From Pseudomonadota bacterium (lineage in GTDB: Bacteria; Pseudomonadota; Alphaproteobacteria; Acetobacterales; Acetobacteraceae), in the NCBI GenBank assembly GCA_021847995.1, contig JAJZNE010000001.1, positions 1 to 64,000 of the forward strand: a stretch of DNA of 64,000 nt, in the 5' to 3' direction. Positions 55,586 to 64,000 of this stretch are shown one piece after another. The stretch's first letter is position 1. Each line of letters begins with the position of its first letter. Below the pieces are notes generated by a model, which had not been told where the DNA came from, searched no databases, and saw only the letters and a program-made list of their open reading frames with translations. Both the position numbers and the translations under genes were made by a program.

Positions 55586-56541
55586 GCGAGGCCCGCCGTC
55601 CGCGGTGCCGCCGCGCGGGCCAGGCGGTCGTTGATCGCAAGTCCCAGTCCCCGCATCGGCACCTTCATCGCCGCGATCCGCGTCTTGCCGCTGGCATCGA
55701 GCGCGCGCAGCCCGGCGAACAGATTGGCCGCCGCCTCCCGCAGATCGGCGGCGGCGCTGAGCTGATAGAGCGCGCCGGCGCCGGGCAGCGGCGTCCCGAA
55801 CGCCAGCAGTGCCTCGTCCGCCCCGACCTGCTCCGCCGCCAGCCGCACCGGCAGGCGCGGGGCGTAGTGCGACGCCAGCATGCCCGGTCCGCGCAAAGGG
55901 CCGCCGCTGCCGGTCGCCACCGTCCCGATCGCCGCCTCGATCGCCTCCAGCGCCACGCCGCCGGGACGCAGCAGCGCCGGCGTCGGACCGCTCAGGTCGA
56001 GCACGGTGGATTCCACCCCGACCGGACAAACCCCGCCCTCCAGCACCGCCGCGATGCGCCCGCCCAGGCCATCGAGCACATGCGCCGAATTGGTCGGACT
56101 GACGCTGCCGGAGCGGTTGGCGGAGGGGGCGGCCACCGGCCGGCCGGCCGCTTCCAGCAGCGCCAGCGCCAGCGGATGCGCCGGCACCCGCACCGCGAGC
56201 GTCGCCAGCCCCGCGCCGGCCAGCGGCGCCACCCGGCAATTCGGCCGCCGCGGCAGCACCAGGGTCAGCGGTCCCGGCCAGAACGCGGCGGCAAGCCGCC
56301 GGGCCGCCGCGTCCGCCGCCACGTCGGCAAACGCCGCCCCGGCATCGGGATAATGGCAGATCAGCGGATTGAAGCGGGGCCGGTCCTTGGCCGCGAACAC
56401 CGCGGCGACGGCGCGCGCATCGGTCGCGTCGGCACCGAGCCCGTACACCGTCTCGGTGGCGAAGGCGACCAGTCTGCCGCCGCGTAGCAGCAGGGCCGCC
56501 CGCGCCACGCCGGCGGCGTCGGGGGGCAGAAGCTCGGTCAC
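55582..56541 (-). CDS. tsaC: Threonylcarbamoyl-AMP synthase (Sua5/YrdC type)
   Basis: Makes threonylcarbamoyl-AMP for the t6A modification of ANN-decoding tRNAs. The YrdC domain (residues 10-195) shows LVAFATETVYGLGADAT, AKDRPRFNPLICHY and RPVAAPSANRSGSVSPT; the C-terminal part, LRGPGMLASHYAPRLPV onward (residues 225-319), is the Sua5-specific domain. A GTG at 56541 was taken as start because it begins just before VTELLPPD and overlaps the cysQ stop as GTGA. Predicted 319 residues. Confidence 0.9.
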   Translation of the reverse strand: MTELLPPDAAGVARAALLLRGGRLVAFATETVYGLGADATDARAVAAVFAAKDRPRFNPLICHYPDAGAAFADVAADAAARRLAAAFWPGPLTLVLPRRPNCRVAPLAGAGLATLAVRVPAHPLALALLEAAGRPVAAPSANRSGSVSPTNSAHVLDGLGGRIAAVLEGGVCPVGVESTVLDLSGPTPALLRPGGVALEAIEAAIGTVATGSGGPLRGPGMLASHYAPRLPVRLAAEQVGADEALLAFGTPLPGAGALYQLSAAADLREAAANLFAGLRALDASGKTRIAAMKVPMRGLGLAINDRLARAAAPRTAGLA

Positions 56542-57302
56542 GGCAGGCCGGTGCAGACGAAATGCGGATTGAGCCAGCGCGGCTTGCCATAGCCGAGCGG
56601 CGCGCCGGTCTCGATCACCCGCACCGACCCGCCGGCCGCCTCCACCACCGCCTGCGCCGCCGCCGTGTCCCATTCGCTGGTCGGGCCGAAGCGCGGATAG
56701 AGGTCGGCGGCACCTTCCGCGACACGGCAGAATTTCAGCGCCGATCCGACATTGCGGATGGAGCGCACGACGCGCCCGGCGAGATAGGCTGCCAGCCGCT
56801 CGTCATTGGCATGGGCGCGCGAGGCGATCACGTCGAGGCCGGCCGGATCCGGCTGGCGGGCAGCGATGCGCCGTTCCCCGGCGGCGGTGCGCTTCCAGGC
56901 ACCGGCGCCGACGATGGCGCCATAGAGTTCGCCATGCGCCGGCACGCCAACCGCGCCCAGCACCGGCCGCCCGTTCCGCACCAGCCCGATGCAGACCGCG
57001 AAATCGTCGAGGCCGCTGGCGAACTCCCTGGTGCCATCGAGCGGATCGACCAGCCAGAAGGCGTCGGCACGGTCCGGCACATGGCCGCCGGCGATCTCCT
57101 CCTCCGCCACCACCGGGATGCCGGGCGTGGCGCGGCGCAGGCCGGCGACGATCAGCGCCTCGGCGGCATGGTCGGCTTCGGTCACCGGTGAGGCGTCGGG
57201 CTTGGTCTGCCGGTCGAAGCCGCGCGCGCGGATGGCAAGGATGGTCGCACCCGCCTGCCTGGCGAGGTCGGCGGCAAGAGTGAGCAGCGCATTGTCGTCC
57301 AT
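56538..57302 (-). CDS. cysQ: CysQ-like 3'(2'),5'-bisphosphate nucleotidase
   Basis: Inositol-monophosphatase-fold enzyme of 254 residues that probably dephosphorylates 3'-phosphoadenosine 5'-phosphate from sulfate assimilation. Metal-binding motifs: PVTEADHAAE (about residue 42), EE in VVAEEEIAG, FWLVDPLDGTREFASG (about 83) and EWDTAAAQAVVEAAGG near the C-terminus. The REF after DPLDGT is typical of CysQ rather than inositol monophosphatase. The start MDDNALL at 57302 was preferred to the upstream frame. Confidence 0.88.
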   Translation of the reverse strand: MDDNALLTLAADLARQAGATILAIRARGFDRQTKPDASPVTEADHAAEALIVAGLRRATPGIPVVAEEEIAGGHVPDRADAFWLVDPLDGTREFASGLDDFAVCIGLVRNGRPVLGAVGVPAHGELYGAIVGAGAWKRTAAGERRIAARQPDPAGLDVIASRAHANDERLAAYLAGRVVRSIRNVGSALKFCRVAEGAADLYPRFGPTSEWDTAAAQAVVEAAGGSVRVIETGAPLGYGKPRWLNPHFVCTGLP

Positions 57303-57392
57303 CGCGGCGCTATAGCGCGCCCCTGGCGTGCAGGCCACCCGCTGCTACAGTGCCCGCCCCCTCAGCCCCCAGCCCCGCGGAGCCGTCCTGTC

Positions 57393-58877
57393 ATGCTCGA
57401 TGTCGCCATTGCCCACGCCGCGCTACCCCGCTCGGGCGCCCTGGTGCTGCCGGTGGAGGAGGGGGCAGTGGCCGCCGCCGCGTCCTGGGCCGGGCTGGAC
57501 GCGGCGACCGGCGGTGCCGTCACGCGGGCGCTGGAGGCGGCGGAGTTCAAGGGCCGCAAGGGCCAGACCGCGACCCTCCTCGCCCCCGGCGCCGGCCTCA
57601 GCCGCGTGGTCGCCGTCGGTCTCGGCAAACCCGGGGAGATCACCCGGCTCGCGGCCGCGGAGGCCGGCGGCCACGCGATCGTGCCGCTGCTGCGCGAGGA
57701 GAGCGTAGCGCTCGCGCCGGGGGCGCTCCCGCCGGCGCTGGCGGCACAGATGGCGCTGGGCGCGGTGCTGCGCAGCTACCGCTTCGACCGCTACCGCACC
57801 ACCGAGAAGCCGGAGGACCGGCCGCGCCTGCGCGCGCTCGCCCTGCTCAGCGAACACGAAGCGGAGAGCGCGGCGGCGTGGGCGGCCCTGCGACCGGTGG
57901 TGGAGGGAGTGTTTCTCGCCCGCGATCTGGTGAGTGAGCCGGCCAACGTGCTGACGCCGGCGGAGATGGCGCGGCGCTGCGAGGGGCTGGCATCGCTCGG
58001 CCTCAAGGTCGAGGTGATGGGGCCGGAGCAGATGCGCACGCTCGGCTTCGGCGCCCTGCTCGGCGTCGCCCAGGGCAGCGTGAACGAGCCGCGCATGGTG
58101 GTGATGCGGTGGCACGGCGCCGGCGGGGCGAGGAAGGGCAACGGTGCCAGGCCGCTCGCCTTCGTCGGCAAGGGGGTTACCTTCGACACCGGCGGCATCA
58201 GCATCAAGCCGGCCGCCGGCATGGAGGACATGAAATGGGACATGGCCGGCGCCGGGGCGGTGATCGGCCTGATGGCCGCCCTCGCCGGGCGCCGCGCGCG
58301 CGTCGATGCGGTCGGCCTGGTCGGGCTGGTGGAGAACATGCCCTCCGGCACCGCGCAGCGGCCGGGTGACGTGGTGACGACCTATTCCGGCCAGACCGTC
58401 GAGGTCATCAACACCGACGCCGAAGGCCGCCTCGTGCTCGCCGACGTGCTGTGGTACTGCCAGAAGACCTTCGATCCGCAGTTCATGATCGATCTTGCGA
58501 CGCTGACCGGCGCGATGATCATTAGCCTCGGCCATGAAACCGGCGGATTCTTCAGCAACGACGACGATCTGGCGGCGAAGCTGCATGCCGCCGGCGAGGC
58601 GACGGGCGAGAAGCTGTGGCGGCTGCCGCTGGGCGAGGCCTATGACAAGCAGATCAAGAGCAACATCGCCGACATGAAGAATGTCGGCGGCCGGCCGGGG
58701 GGCGCGATCACCGCGGCGCAGTTCCTGCAACGCTTCGTCAACGGCCGCAAATGGGCGCATCTCGACATTGCCGGCATGGCCTGGGCCGGCAAGGACGCGC
58801 CGCTCACGCCCAAGGGCGCCACCGCCTACGGGGTGCGGCTGCTGGATCAGCTGGTGGCCGACAGCTACGAAGGCTGA
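57393..58877 (+). CDS. pepA: Leucyl aminopeptidase (M17)
   Basis: Cytosolic aminopeptidase of 494 residues that releases N-terminal residues from peptides, with two metal ions. The catalytic and metal-binding motifs VGKGVTFDTGGISIKPA (about residue 256), MKWDMAGAGAVIGLM (about 280) and NTDAEGRLVLADVLWY (about 340) are complete. The N-terminal macro-like domain covers residues 1-165. Its stop overlaps the holC start (TGATG), a common arrangement in proteobacteria. Confidence 0.95.
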   Translation: MLDVAIAHAALPRSGALVLPVEEGAVAAAASWAGLDAATGGAVTRALEAAEFKGRKGQTATLLAPGAGLSRVVAVGLGKPGEITRLAAAEAGGHAIVPLLREESVALAPGALPPALAAQMALGAVLRSYRFDRYRTTEKPEDRPRLRALALLSEHEAESAAAWAALRPVVEGVFLARDLVSEPANVLTPAEMARRCEGLASLGLKVEVMGPEQMRTLGFGALLGVAQGSVNEPRMVVMRWHGAGGARKGNGARPLAFVGKGVTFDTGGISIKPAAGMEDMKWDMAGAGAVIGLMAALAGRRARVDAVGLVGLVENMPSGTAQRPGDVVTTYSGQTVEVINTDAEGRLVLADVLWYCQKTFDPQFMIDLATLTGAMIISLGHETGGFFSNDDDLAAKLHAAGEATGEKLWRLPLGEAYDKQIKSNIADMKNVGGRPGGAITAAQFLQRFVNGRKWAHLDIAGMAWAGKDAPLTPKGATAYGVRLLDQLVADSYEG

Positions 58878-59323
58878 TGGCGGAGATCGGCTTCTACCAC
58901 CTGCTGCACACTGGCCCCGATGCGGCGCTGCCGCGGCTCCTGGGTCGGACGCTGGCGGCCGGCGAGCGGGCGGCGGTGATGTGCGGCAGCGCCGAGCGGG
59001 TGGCGGCGCTCGATGCCGCGCTGTGGCTGTGCCAGGATCCCGACTGGCTGCCGCACGGCACCGCTGCGGCCGGCGATGCCGACCTGCAGCCGATCTGGAT
59101 CGCCACCGACGATGCGGCGCCGAACGGCGCGCGGTTCCTGTTCCTGCTCGACAACGCGACCAGCGCGCGGCAGGCGGCGTTCGCGCGGGTGTTCGACCTG
59201 TTCGACGGCAACGATGCCGCATCGCTCGCGGCGGCACGCGACCGCTGGCGCGCCGCCAGGGCGGCCGGACACGCGCTGACCTACTGGCAGCAGAGCGCGC
59301 GCGGGTGGGAGCGGAAGGGCTGA
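58877..59323 (+). CDS. holC: DNA polymerase III chi subunit
   Basis: HolC of 148 residues, linking the clamp loader to single-strand-binding protein. EIGFYHLLHTGPDAALPRL at the start, the LDAALWLCQDPDWLPHG block (about residue 45) and TDDAAPNGARFLFLLDN are typical. The start is set by the one-base overlap with the pepA stop. A long frame extending upstream is the shadow of pepA. Confidence 0.92.
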   Translation: MAEIGFYHLLHTGPDAALPRLLGRTLAAGERAAVMCGSAERVAALDAALWLCQDPDWLPHGTAAAGDADLQPIWIATDDAAPNGARFLFLLDNATSARQAAFARVFDLFDGNDAASLAAARDRWRAARAAGHALTYWQQSARGWERKG

Positions 59324-59403
59324 CCCCACCCGGCATGGCACGCGTCGCCCCCCCTGCATCCGCGACCGCGCTCAAACGTTACCGTGGGCAGGAGGAACCC
59401 GCG

Positions 59404-59706
59404 ATGAACGCCATCTTCGCATCCGCGATCGCCGCGACGCTGCTGCTGCCGGCGCCCGCCCGTGCCCAGCAGGACCAGCCGCAGGCGCGGGTGGGCAATG
59501 TCTGGAACAACGCCTCCCATCAATCAACGGCGAGCGAGATTGCCCGGCAGGAGAAGGCGGCCGGCGTCGCCCTGCCCCCCGGCGAGCAGCGCCAGAACAC
59601 CGACGAATTGCAGGAGCTCGATCGCCAGGTCATGCAGCGTGCCCTGCAGGGCACCAATGACGGGGTGCTGAACGGCTCCGCCGCCCTGCGCCCGCTGTCA
59701 CCGTAA
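59404..59706 (+). CDS. Small exported protein, unknown
   Basis: Predicted periplasmic protein of 100 residues: signal peptide (FASAIAATLLLPAPARAQ) and a polar body with VGNVWNNASHQSTASEIARQ and a C-terminal DRQVMQRALQGTNDGVL. No recognised domain. The ATG at 59404 follows GGAGGA by about ten bases. It is between holC and a zinc alcohol dehydrogenase; no functional link is evident. Confidence 0.6.
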   Translation: MNAIFASAIAATLLLPAPARAQQDQPQARVGNVWNNASHQSTASEIARQEKAAGVALPPGEQRQNTDELQELDRQVMQRALQGTNDGVLNGSAALRPLSP

Positions 59707-59775
59707 CGCCGGGTTGACCGGCGGCGCGCCGCGCGCTCCCATGTCTGGCGACAATCGGGGCGGGAGGACAGCGGG

Positions 59776-60837
59776 ATGCGCGCCTGGGCCGTGGTGGAGA
59801 ATGCAGCGCCGTTGCAGGAAATCGAGCTGCCGACGCCGGAGCCGGCCGGCACCGAAGTACTGCTGGAGGTGACGCATTGCGGCGTCTGCCATTCTGATCT
59901 GCATATCTGGGAAGGCCGCTACGATCTCGGCGGCGGACGGGTGATGCTGCTCAAGGATCGCGGCGTTACCCTGCCGCTGGCGATGGGCCATGAGATCGTC
60001 GGCCGGGTGGTGAAGCTGGGGCCGGCGGCGCAGGGGGTCGCGGTCGGCGCGCAGCGCATCGTCTATCCCTGGGTCGGCTGCGGCACCTGTGCGGCGTGCC
60101 GGTCCGAACAGGACAATATGTGCCAGACGCCGCGCAGCATCGGCGTCTTCCAGCATGGCGGCTACGCGACCCATGTCCTCGCCCCGCACCCCCGCCACCT
60201 GATCGACCCCGGCACGCTCGATCCCGCGCTGGCCGCCACCTATGCCTGTTCCGGCATCACCGTCTATTCGGCGGTGCAGAAGGTGCTGCCGCTGCCGCCG
60301 GACGAACCGGTGGTGCTGGTCGGCGCCGGCGGCCTCGGGTTGCAGGCGATCGCCGTGCTGCGCGCGCTCGGCCACCGCAACATCGTCTCGGTCGATATCA
60401 GCGCGGAGAAGCGGGACGCGGCGCTCAAGGCCGGCGCCGCGCAGGCAGTGGATGGCAGCGGAGAGGGGGTGGCTGCCCGCATCGTCGCCGCGTGCGGCGG
60501 GCCGGCCGGCGCGATCATCGACCTCGTGAACGGCACGGCAAGCGCACGGGCGGCGTTCGACGCGCTGCGCAAGGGCGGCAAGCTGGTGCAGGTGGGGCTG
60601 TTCGGCGGCGAGCTCAGCCTGCCGCTGCCGGTGATGGCGATGCGGGCGCTCACCATCCAGGGCAGCTATGTCGGCACGCCGGGCGACGTGCGGGCGCTGG
60701 TGGCGCTGGCGGGCGAGGGCCGGCTGCCGCCGCTGCCGATCGAGCAGGTGCCGATGCGCGAGGCAGATGCCGCGCTCACGCGGCTGCGCGAGGGGCGGGT
60801 GACCGGGCGGCTGGTGCTGCGCGGCGAAGCGGCGTGA
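59776..60837 (+). CDS. Zinc-dependent alcohol dehydrogenase
   Basis: MDR-family dehydrogenase of 353 residues with both zinc sites: catalytic HCGVCHSDLH (about residue 34) and AMGHEIVG (about 69), structural CGTCAACRSEQDNMC (about 101-115). The NAD(P)-binding turn is VVLVGAGGLGLQAI (about 178). The substrate is unknown; the sequence resembles broad-range alcohol or aldehyde reductases. A second MDR gene follows 16 bases later. Confidence 0.9.
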   Translation: MRAWAVVENAAPLQEIELPTPEPAGTEVLLEVTHCGVCHSDLHIWEGRYDLGGGRVMLLKDRGVTLPLAMGHEIVGRVVKLGPAAQGVAVGAQRIVYPWVGCGTCAACRSEQDNMCQTPRSIGVFQHGGYATHVLAPHPRHLIDPGTLDPALAATYACSGITVYSAVQKVLPLPPDEPVVLVGAGGLGLQAIAVLRALGHRNIVSVDISAEKRDAALKAGAAQAVDGSGEGVAARIVAACGGPAGAIIDLVNGTASARAAFDALRKGGKLVQVGLFGGELSLPLPVMAMRALTIQGSYVGTPGDVRALVALAGEGRLPPLPIEQVPMREADAALTRLREGRVTGRLVLRGEAA

Positions 60838-60853
60838 ACGGGAGAGACCGCAG

Positions 60854-61867
60854 ATGAACGACACGCGACGCGCCCTGACCCTGCGCCGCCGCCCCGCCGG
60901 CATGCCCGGACCGGACGATTTCACCCTGATCGAGACACCGGTGCCGACGCCGGCGGAAGGACAGGTGGTGACGCGCACCATCTGGCTCTCGATCGATCCC
61001 TACATGCGCGGTCGCCTGTCCGATCGCGCCTCCTACACCGCGCCAGTGGCGATCGGCGGCGTCATGACCGGCGAGACGGTGGGCGAAGTGATCGCCTCCG
61101 CCGCCGCCGGCTTCGCGCCCGGCGATGTCGTCGTGGGCAGCCGGGGGTGGGAGACGCATTCGCTCTCGCCGGCGCAGCAGCTGACCCGGCTCGATCGCAA
61201 CGGACCGCCGCTTTCGACTTATCTCGGCGTGCTCGGAATGCCGGGGACCACTGCCTATTCCGGCATGCTCGATGTCGGCCGGGTCAAGGCGGGGGAGACG
61301 GTGGTGGTCTCCGCCGCCTCCGGGCCGGTGGGCTCAGTCGCCGGGCAGCTCGCCAAGCGCGCCGGCGCGCGCGTCGTCGGCGTCGCCGGGGGGGCCGAGA
61401 AATGCCTTTGGGTGCAGGAGACGCTGGGGTTCGACGATTGCGTCGATCACCGCACGATGGACCTCGCCGAAGCGCTCGCGGCGGCGTGCCCCAAAGGGAT
61501 CGATGTCTATTTCGAGAATGTCGGCGGCGCGGTGCAGGCCGCGGTGATCCCGCTGCTCAACGTGTTCTCGCGCGTCATCGTCTGCGGCATGGTGGCGCAG
61601 TACAACGATGCCAGGCCGCCGCCCGGCCCCAATCTCGGCTTCATGATCGCCAAGCGGGTGCTGATGCAGGGCATCCTGGTGTCCGACCGGCCGGAGCGGT
61701 TCGCCGAATGGCGCGCGCTGGCCGCCCCGTGGGTGAAGGACGGCAGCCTGCGGTACCGCGAGACCGTGATCGACGGGTTGGAAAACGCGCCGGACGCTCT
61801 GGCGCAGGTGCTGCGCGGCGGCAATTTCGGCAAGATGCTGGTGCGCGTCGGGCCGGACGCGGCCTGA
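60854..61867 (+). CDS. NADP-dependent zinc-free MDR oxidoreductase (CurA/LTB4DH-like)
   Basis: Enoyl-reductase-type protein of 337 residues. IWLSIDPYMRGRLSDR (about residue 45) and the cofactor turn VVVSAASGPVGSVAGQLAK (about 150) followed by RAGARVVG, then FENVGG and NFGKMLVRVG near the C-terminus, are typical of prostaglandin reductase/CurA relatives that reduce alpha,beta-unsaturated ketones. It has no zinc-binding cysteines. It is transcribed with the preceding alcohol dehydrogenase. Confidence 0.9.
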   Translation: MNDTRRALTLRRRPAGMPGPDDFTLIETPVPTPAEGQVVTRTIWLSIDPYMRGRLSDRASYTAPVAIGGVMTGETVGEVIASAAAGFAPGDVVVGSRGWETHSLSPAQQLTRLDRNGPPLSTYLGVLGMPGTTAYSGMLDVGRVKAGETVVVSAASGPVGSVAGQLAKRAGARVVGVAGGAEKCLWVQETLGFDDCVDHRTMDLAEALAAACPKGIDVYFENVGGAVQAAVIPLLNVFSRVIVCGMVAQYNDARPPPGPNLGFMIAKRVLMQGILVSDRPERFAEWRALAAPWVKDGSLRYRETVIDGLENAPDALAQVLRGGNFGKMLVRVGPDAA

Positions 61868-61870
61868 GCG

Positions 61871-62257
61871 GTGCCGGTCCTGCCGCCGCGCCGGGCGTGG
61901 CTCGCGCTGGCGCTTTCGCTGGTGGCCGGCGGCTGCGACGGCACGCCGGACGGGGCGGCGCCGACGATCGCGACCGTGCAGCCGGGCGACGAGACGCTGA
62001 CCTGCGACCAGATCGCCGCGGAGGCGGCGCAGATGGACCGCATCATCGCCACCGGCGGCGGCACCGCGACCGGTGCCATGGCCAACGGAACCCTGTCGGG
62101 GCCGCTCTCGGCCGGCGGGCAGCCGCTCGGCGGCTATCCCGGCTCGGCGGCCGACATGCTGCGCGCCAACGCCGCGCAGTCGCTGCCGCCGGACGTAGTC
62201 CAGGCGCAAAGCCGCCGGCAGGAACTGGCACGCCTCGCTGACCGTAAGGCATGCTGA
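61871..62257 (+). CDS. Small lipoprotein, unknown
   Basis: Predicted lipoprotein of 128 residues starting with a GTG three bases after the preceding stop. The signal region LALALSLVAGGC ends at the lipobox VAGGC (Cys about residue 22). The rest is Ala/Gly-rich with LTCDQIAAEAAQMDRIIATG, a helix-like block, and two cysteines (mid and C-terminal). No known domain. It may be translated with the two oxidoreductases. Confidence 0.6.
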   Translation: MPVLPPRRAWLALALSLVAGGCDGTPDGAAPTIATVQPGDETLTCDQIAAEAAQMDRIIATGGGTATGAMANGTLSGPLSAGGQPLGGYPGSAADMLRANAAQSLPPDVVQAQSRRQELARLADRKAC

Positions 62258-62333
62258 CGCACTTCGGTCACCTGAACGCTAAGTTAAGCACGGCCGCTGC
62301 AACCGGCGATGCCGCGGCGGCTTGTCATTGCCC

Positions 62334-63563
62334 ATGCAGGATGGGCGAACCCTGGAGCGGACGGACCGCGACGATCGCGCCAAAACACGCGGCCGCCACC
62401 GGGGCTGGTTGATCGCGGCGGTTGCCGCCGGCATCGTTCTGCTGATTGCCGCCGGCGGCATCCTGATCCGCCGCAGTGACGAACGATCGCTCGCCCGCGA
62501 GACCGATCAGGCGGCGATCCCGTCGGTGGATGTGATCACCGGCGGCCATAACGCGCCGGTGGCGACGCTGCGCCTGCCCGGCGACGTGGAGGCGTGGTTC
62601 GAAGCGCCGATCTACGGCCAGGTCAGCGGCTATCTGCGCATGTGGTACAAGGACATCGGCGCCGTCGTGAAGGCTGGCGACCTGCTGGGCGAGATCGACA
62701 CGCCGGAACTCGACCAGCAGCTCAACCGGGCAAGGGCCCGCGTAAATGTTGCTAGAACGCACCAAGAACTCGCGGACGTGACGGCCGCGCGCTGGCAGGC
62801 GCTGCTGCCGACGCGCTCCGTATCCCGGCAATCGGTGGATGTGGCGCTGAGCGATGCAGCCGCCAAGCATGCGGAGGTCGTCGCCGCCGAGGCGGAAGTG
62901 GGCCGGCTGCTGGCGCTCGAAGGGTTCAAGCGGCTGGTGGCGCCGTTCGACGGCGTGGTGACGGTGCGGCGCACCAATCCCGGCGATCTCATCAAGGCCG
63001 ACAACGTGCCCGGCCCGGAACTGTTCGCCGTCGCCGACATCCACGCCATGCGCGTCTATGTCCGGGTGCCGCAATCCTATGTCGCGCAGGTGCATGTCGG
63101 CATGACGGCCGAACTGCATCTGCCCGAATACCCCGACCGCAGCTTCTCGGCGCGCGTGATCACCCTGGCTCACAGCGTCCGGCGCGACTCGCGCACGATG
63201 GATGTCGAGCTGGAGGCGCCCAATCCTGACGGGATTCTCTCGCCCGGCAGCTTCGCCAATGTCGATTTCCGGCTGGCGCCCTATCCGAAGGCGCTGATCC
63301 TGCCGACCAGTGCGCTGATCTTCCAGGAACATGGCATGCAGGTTGCGACCGTGGACAGGGACAGCAAGGTCGCGCTCAAGTCGATCCGCATCGGCCGCGA
63401 TTTCGGCACCGAGGTCGAAGTGGTGGCGGGTCTCGATCCGTCCGACCAGATCATCGACAACCCGCCCGACTCGCTCTCGGCGGGGGAACAGGTGAAGGTG
63501 GCGGCCCATCACGGCGCGCCGCCCGACAAGGCCTACCCGGAAGCGCCGGAGCCGGGGCAGTAG
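62334..63563 (+). CDS. RND efflux periplasmic adaptor (membrane fusion protein)
   Basis: HlyD/AcrA-family subunit of 409 residues linking an inner-membrane RND pump to an outer-membrane channel. One N-terminal membrane helix (about residues 24-43), a lipoyl half-motif (GYLRMWYKDIGAVVKAGDLL), a coiled-coil hairpin (about 125-195), and the second lipoyl half (RLVAPFDGVVTVRRTNPGDL). The ATG at 62334 was chosen; a TTG at 62322 is an alternative. It is followed three bases later by the pump gene. Confidence 0.92.
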   Translation: MQDGRTLERTDRDDRAKTRGRHRGWLIAAVAAGIVLLIAAGGILIRRSDERSLARETDQAAIPSVDVITGGHNAPVATLRLPGDVEAWFEAPIYGQVSGYLRMWYKDIGAVVKAGDLLGEIDTPELDQQLNRARARVNVARTHQELADVTAARWQALLPTRSVSRQSVDVALSDAAAKHAEVVAAEAEVGRLLALEGFKRLVAPFDGVVTVRRTNPGDLIKADNVPGPELFAVADIHAMRVYVRVPQSYVAQVHVGMTAELHLPEYPDRSFSARVITLAHSVRRDSRTMDVELEAPNPDGILSPGSFANVDFRLAPYPKALILPTSALIFQEHGMQVATVDRDSKVALKSIRIGRDFGTEVEVVAGLDPSDQIIDNPPDSLSAGEQVKVAAHHGAPPDKAYPEAPEPGQ

Positions 63564-63566
63564 CCG

Positions 63567-64000
63567 ATGTGGATCGTCCGCGTCGCCCTCGATCGGCCCT
63601 ACACGTTCTTCGTCATGGCGATCGCCATGCTGCTGTTCGGGGCGATGGCCGGGCTGTCGATTCCGACCGATATCTTTCCCAACATCAACATCCCTGTCGT
63701 CGCCGTCGTGTGGACCTACAGCGGCATGCTGCCGGCCGACATGTCCGGCCGCGTCGTCTATTACTTCGAGCGCGAGCTGACCACGCAGGTCAACGACGTG
63801 AAGACGATCGATTCGCAGTCGATGATCGGCTACGGCGTCATCAAGATCTATTTCCAATCGGGCGTCAACATCAACGCCGCGATCGCGCAGACCACCGCCG
63901 CCGCGCAGACCATCCTCAAGCTGCTGCCGGCGGGCATGACACCGCCCTACGTGCTGGAATACAGCGCCGGCACGGTGCCGGTGGTGCAGGTCGCCATGTC
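63567..64000 (+). CDS. RND transporter permease, 5' part only
   Basis: AcrB/HAE1-family inner-membrane pump, cut by the window edge after 144 codons. The visible N-terminus has the first membrane helix (RPYTFFVMAIAMLLFGAMAG), SIPTDIFPNINIPVVAVVW and the periplasmic start YSGMLPADMSGRVV, typical of RND permeases. Using the energy of protons it would export substrates together with the upstream adaptor. The IPTDIFPNINIP form is that of heavy-metal or uncharacterised HAE-type pumps; the substrate cannot be told. Confidence 0.92.
   Translation, partial: MWIVRVALDRPYTFFVMAIAMLLFGAMAGLSIPTDIFPNINIPVVAVVWTYSGMLPADMSGRVVYYFERELTTQVNDVKTIDSQSMIGYGVIKIYFQSGVNINAAIAQTTAAAQTILKLLPAGMTPPYVLEYSAGTVPVVQVAM

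Overview
The window is high-GC alphaproteobacterial DNA, most likely Rhodospirillales/Acetobacteraceae-like. This rests on the tolR-tolQ-ybgC-ruvB order, aerobic (cobG/cobN-type) cobalamin genes, an alphaproteobacterial L31 without zinc cysteines, UPF0262, SapC and PEP-CTERM proteins. The genus cannot be fixed from sequence reading alone. Genes are densely packed, with many ATGA or GTGA start/stop overlaps. The few AT-richer patches are intergenic.

Layout. 1-2.8 kb: the Tol-Pal envelope motor with YbgC and RuvB (minus strand). 2.9-7.9 kb: a lipid-modification module (cyclopropane synthase-like methyltransferase, DUF1365, FAD oxidoreductase, divergent DUF1295 reductase) and a TylF-like methyltransferase. 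8-12.2 kb: a thiolase, then an esterase-truA-osmC-carbonic anhydrase run. 12.4-20.2 kb: secreted and surface proteins, namely a two-lobed aspartic protease lipoprotein, a PEP-CTERM protein, SapC, a subtilase, a sensor kinase and an RTX protein. 20.2-21.5 kb: an ECF sigma/anti-sigma pair. 21.8-26 kb: larC-larE-larB for the nickel-pincer cofactor, then cysK and a rhodanese-like gene diverging from a perfect 20-bp inverted repeat. 26-31 kb: small lipoproteins, a DUF2272 lipoprotein, a probably decayed phosphoribosyltransferase, mtnA, MAPEG, UPF0262, DUF983 and a tiny His/Gly-rich protein.

31.2-33.9 kb: prpD-prpC of the methylcitrate cycle, ended by a clear intrinsic terminator, then a histone H1-like protein. 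35-46.8 kb: the cobalamin region. cobU-cobO run leftward; a cobalamin riboswitch controls a rightward operon, DUF1636-cobW-cobN-cobG-cobH-cobI-cobJ, with cobK inverted, followed by cobL-cobE. 46.8-51.2 kb: a glycine-rich PEP-CTERM protein behind a near-consensus promoter, rpmE, phosphomannomutase, galU and a membrane J-domain protein. 51.3-64 kb: the malic enzyme maeB, a hydroxyproline dehydratase-like enolase-superfamily enzyme, SIMPL, tsaC, cysQ, pepA-holC, two MDR oxidoreductases, small exported proteins and the start of an RND efflux system.

No CRISPR array, tRNA, rRNA or transposase was recognised. The most unusual items are the inverted repeat that gives cysK and the rhodanese gene the same leader, lar cofactor genes without a visible larA, the two-lobed bacterial aspartic protease, a strand-coherent foreign-looking stretch at the extreme left edge, and the lipid module sitting where ruvC-ruvA would usually be.
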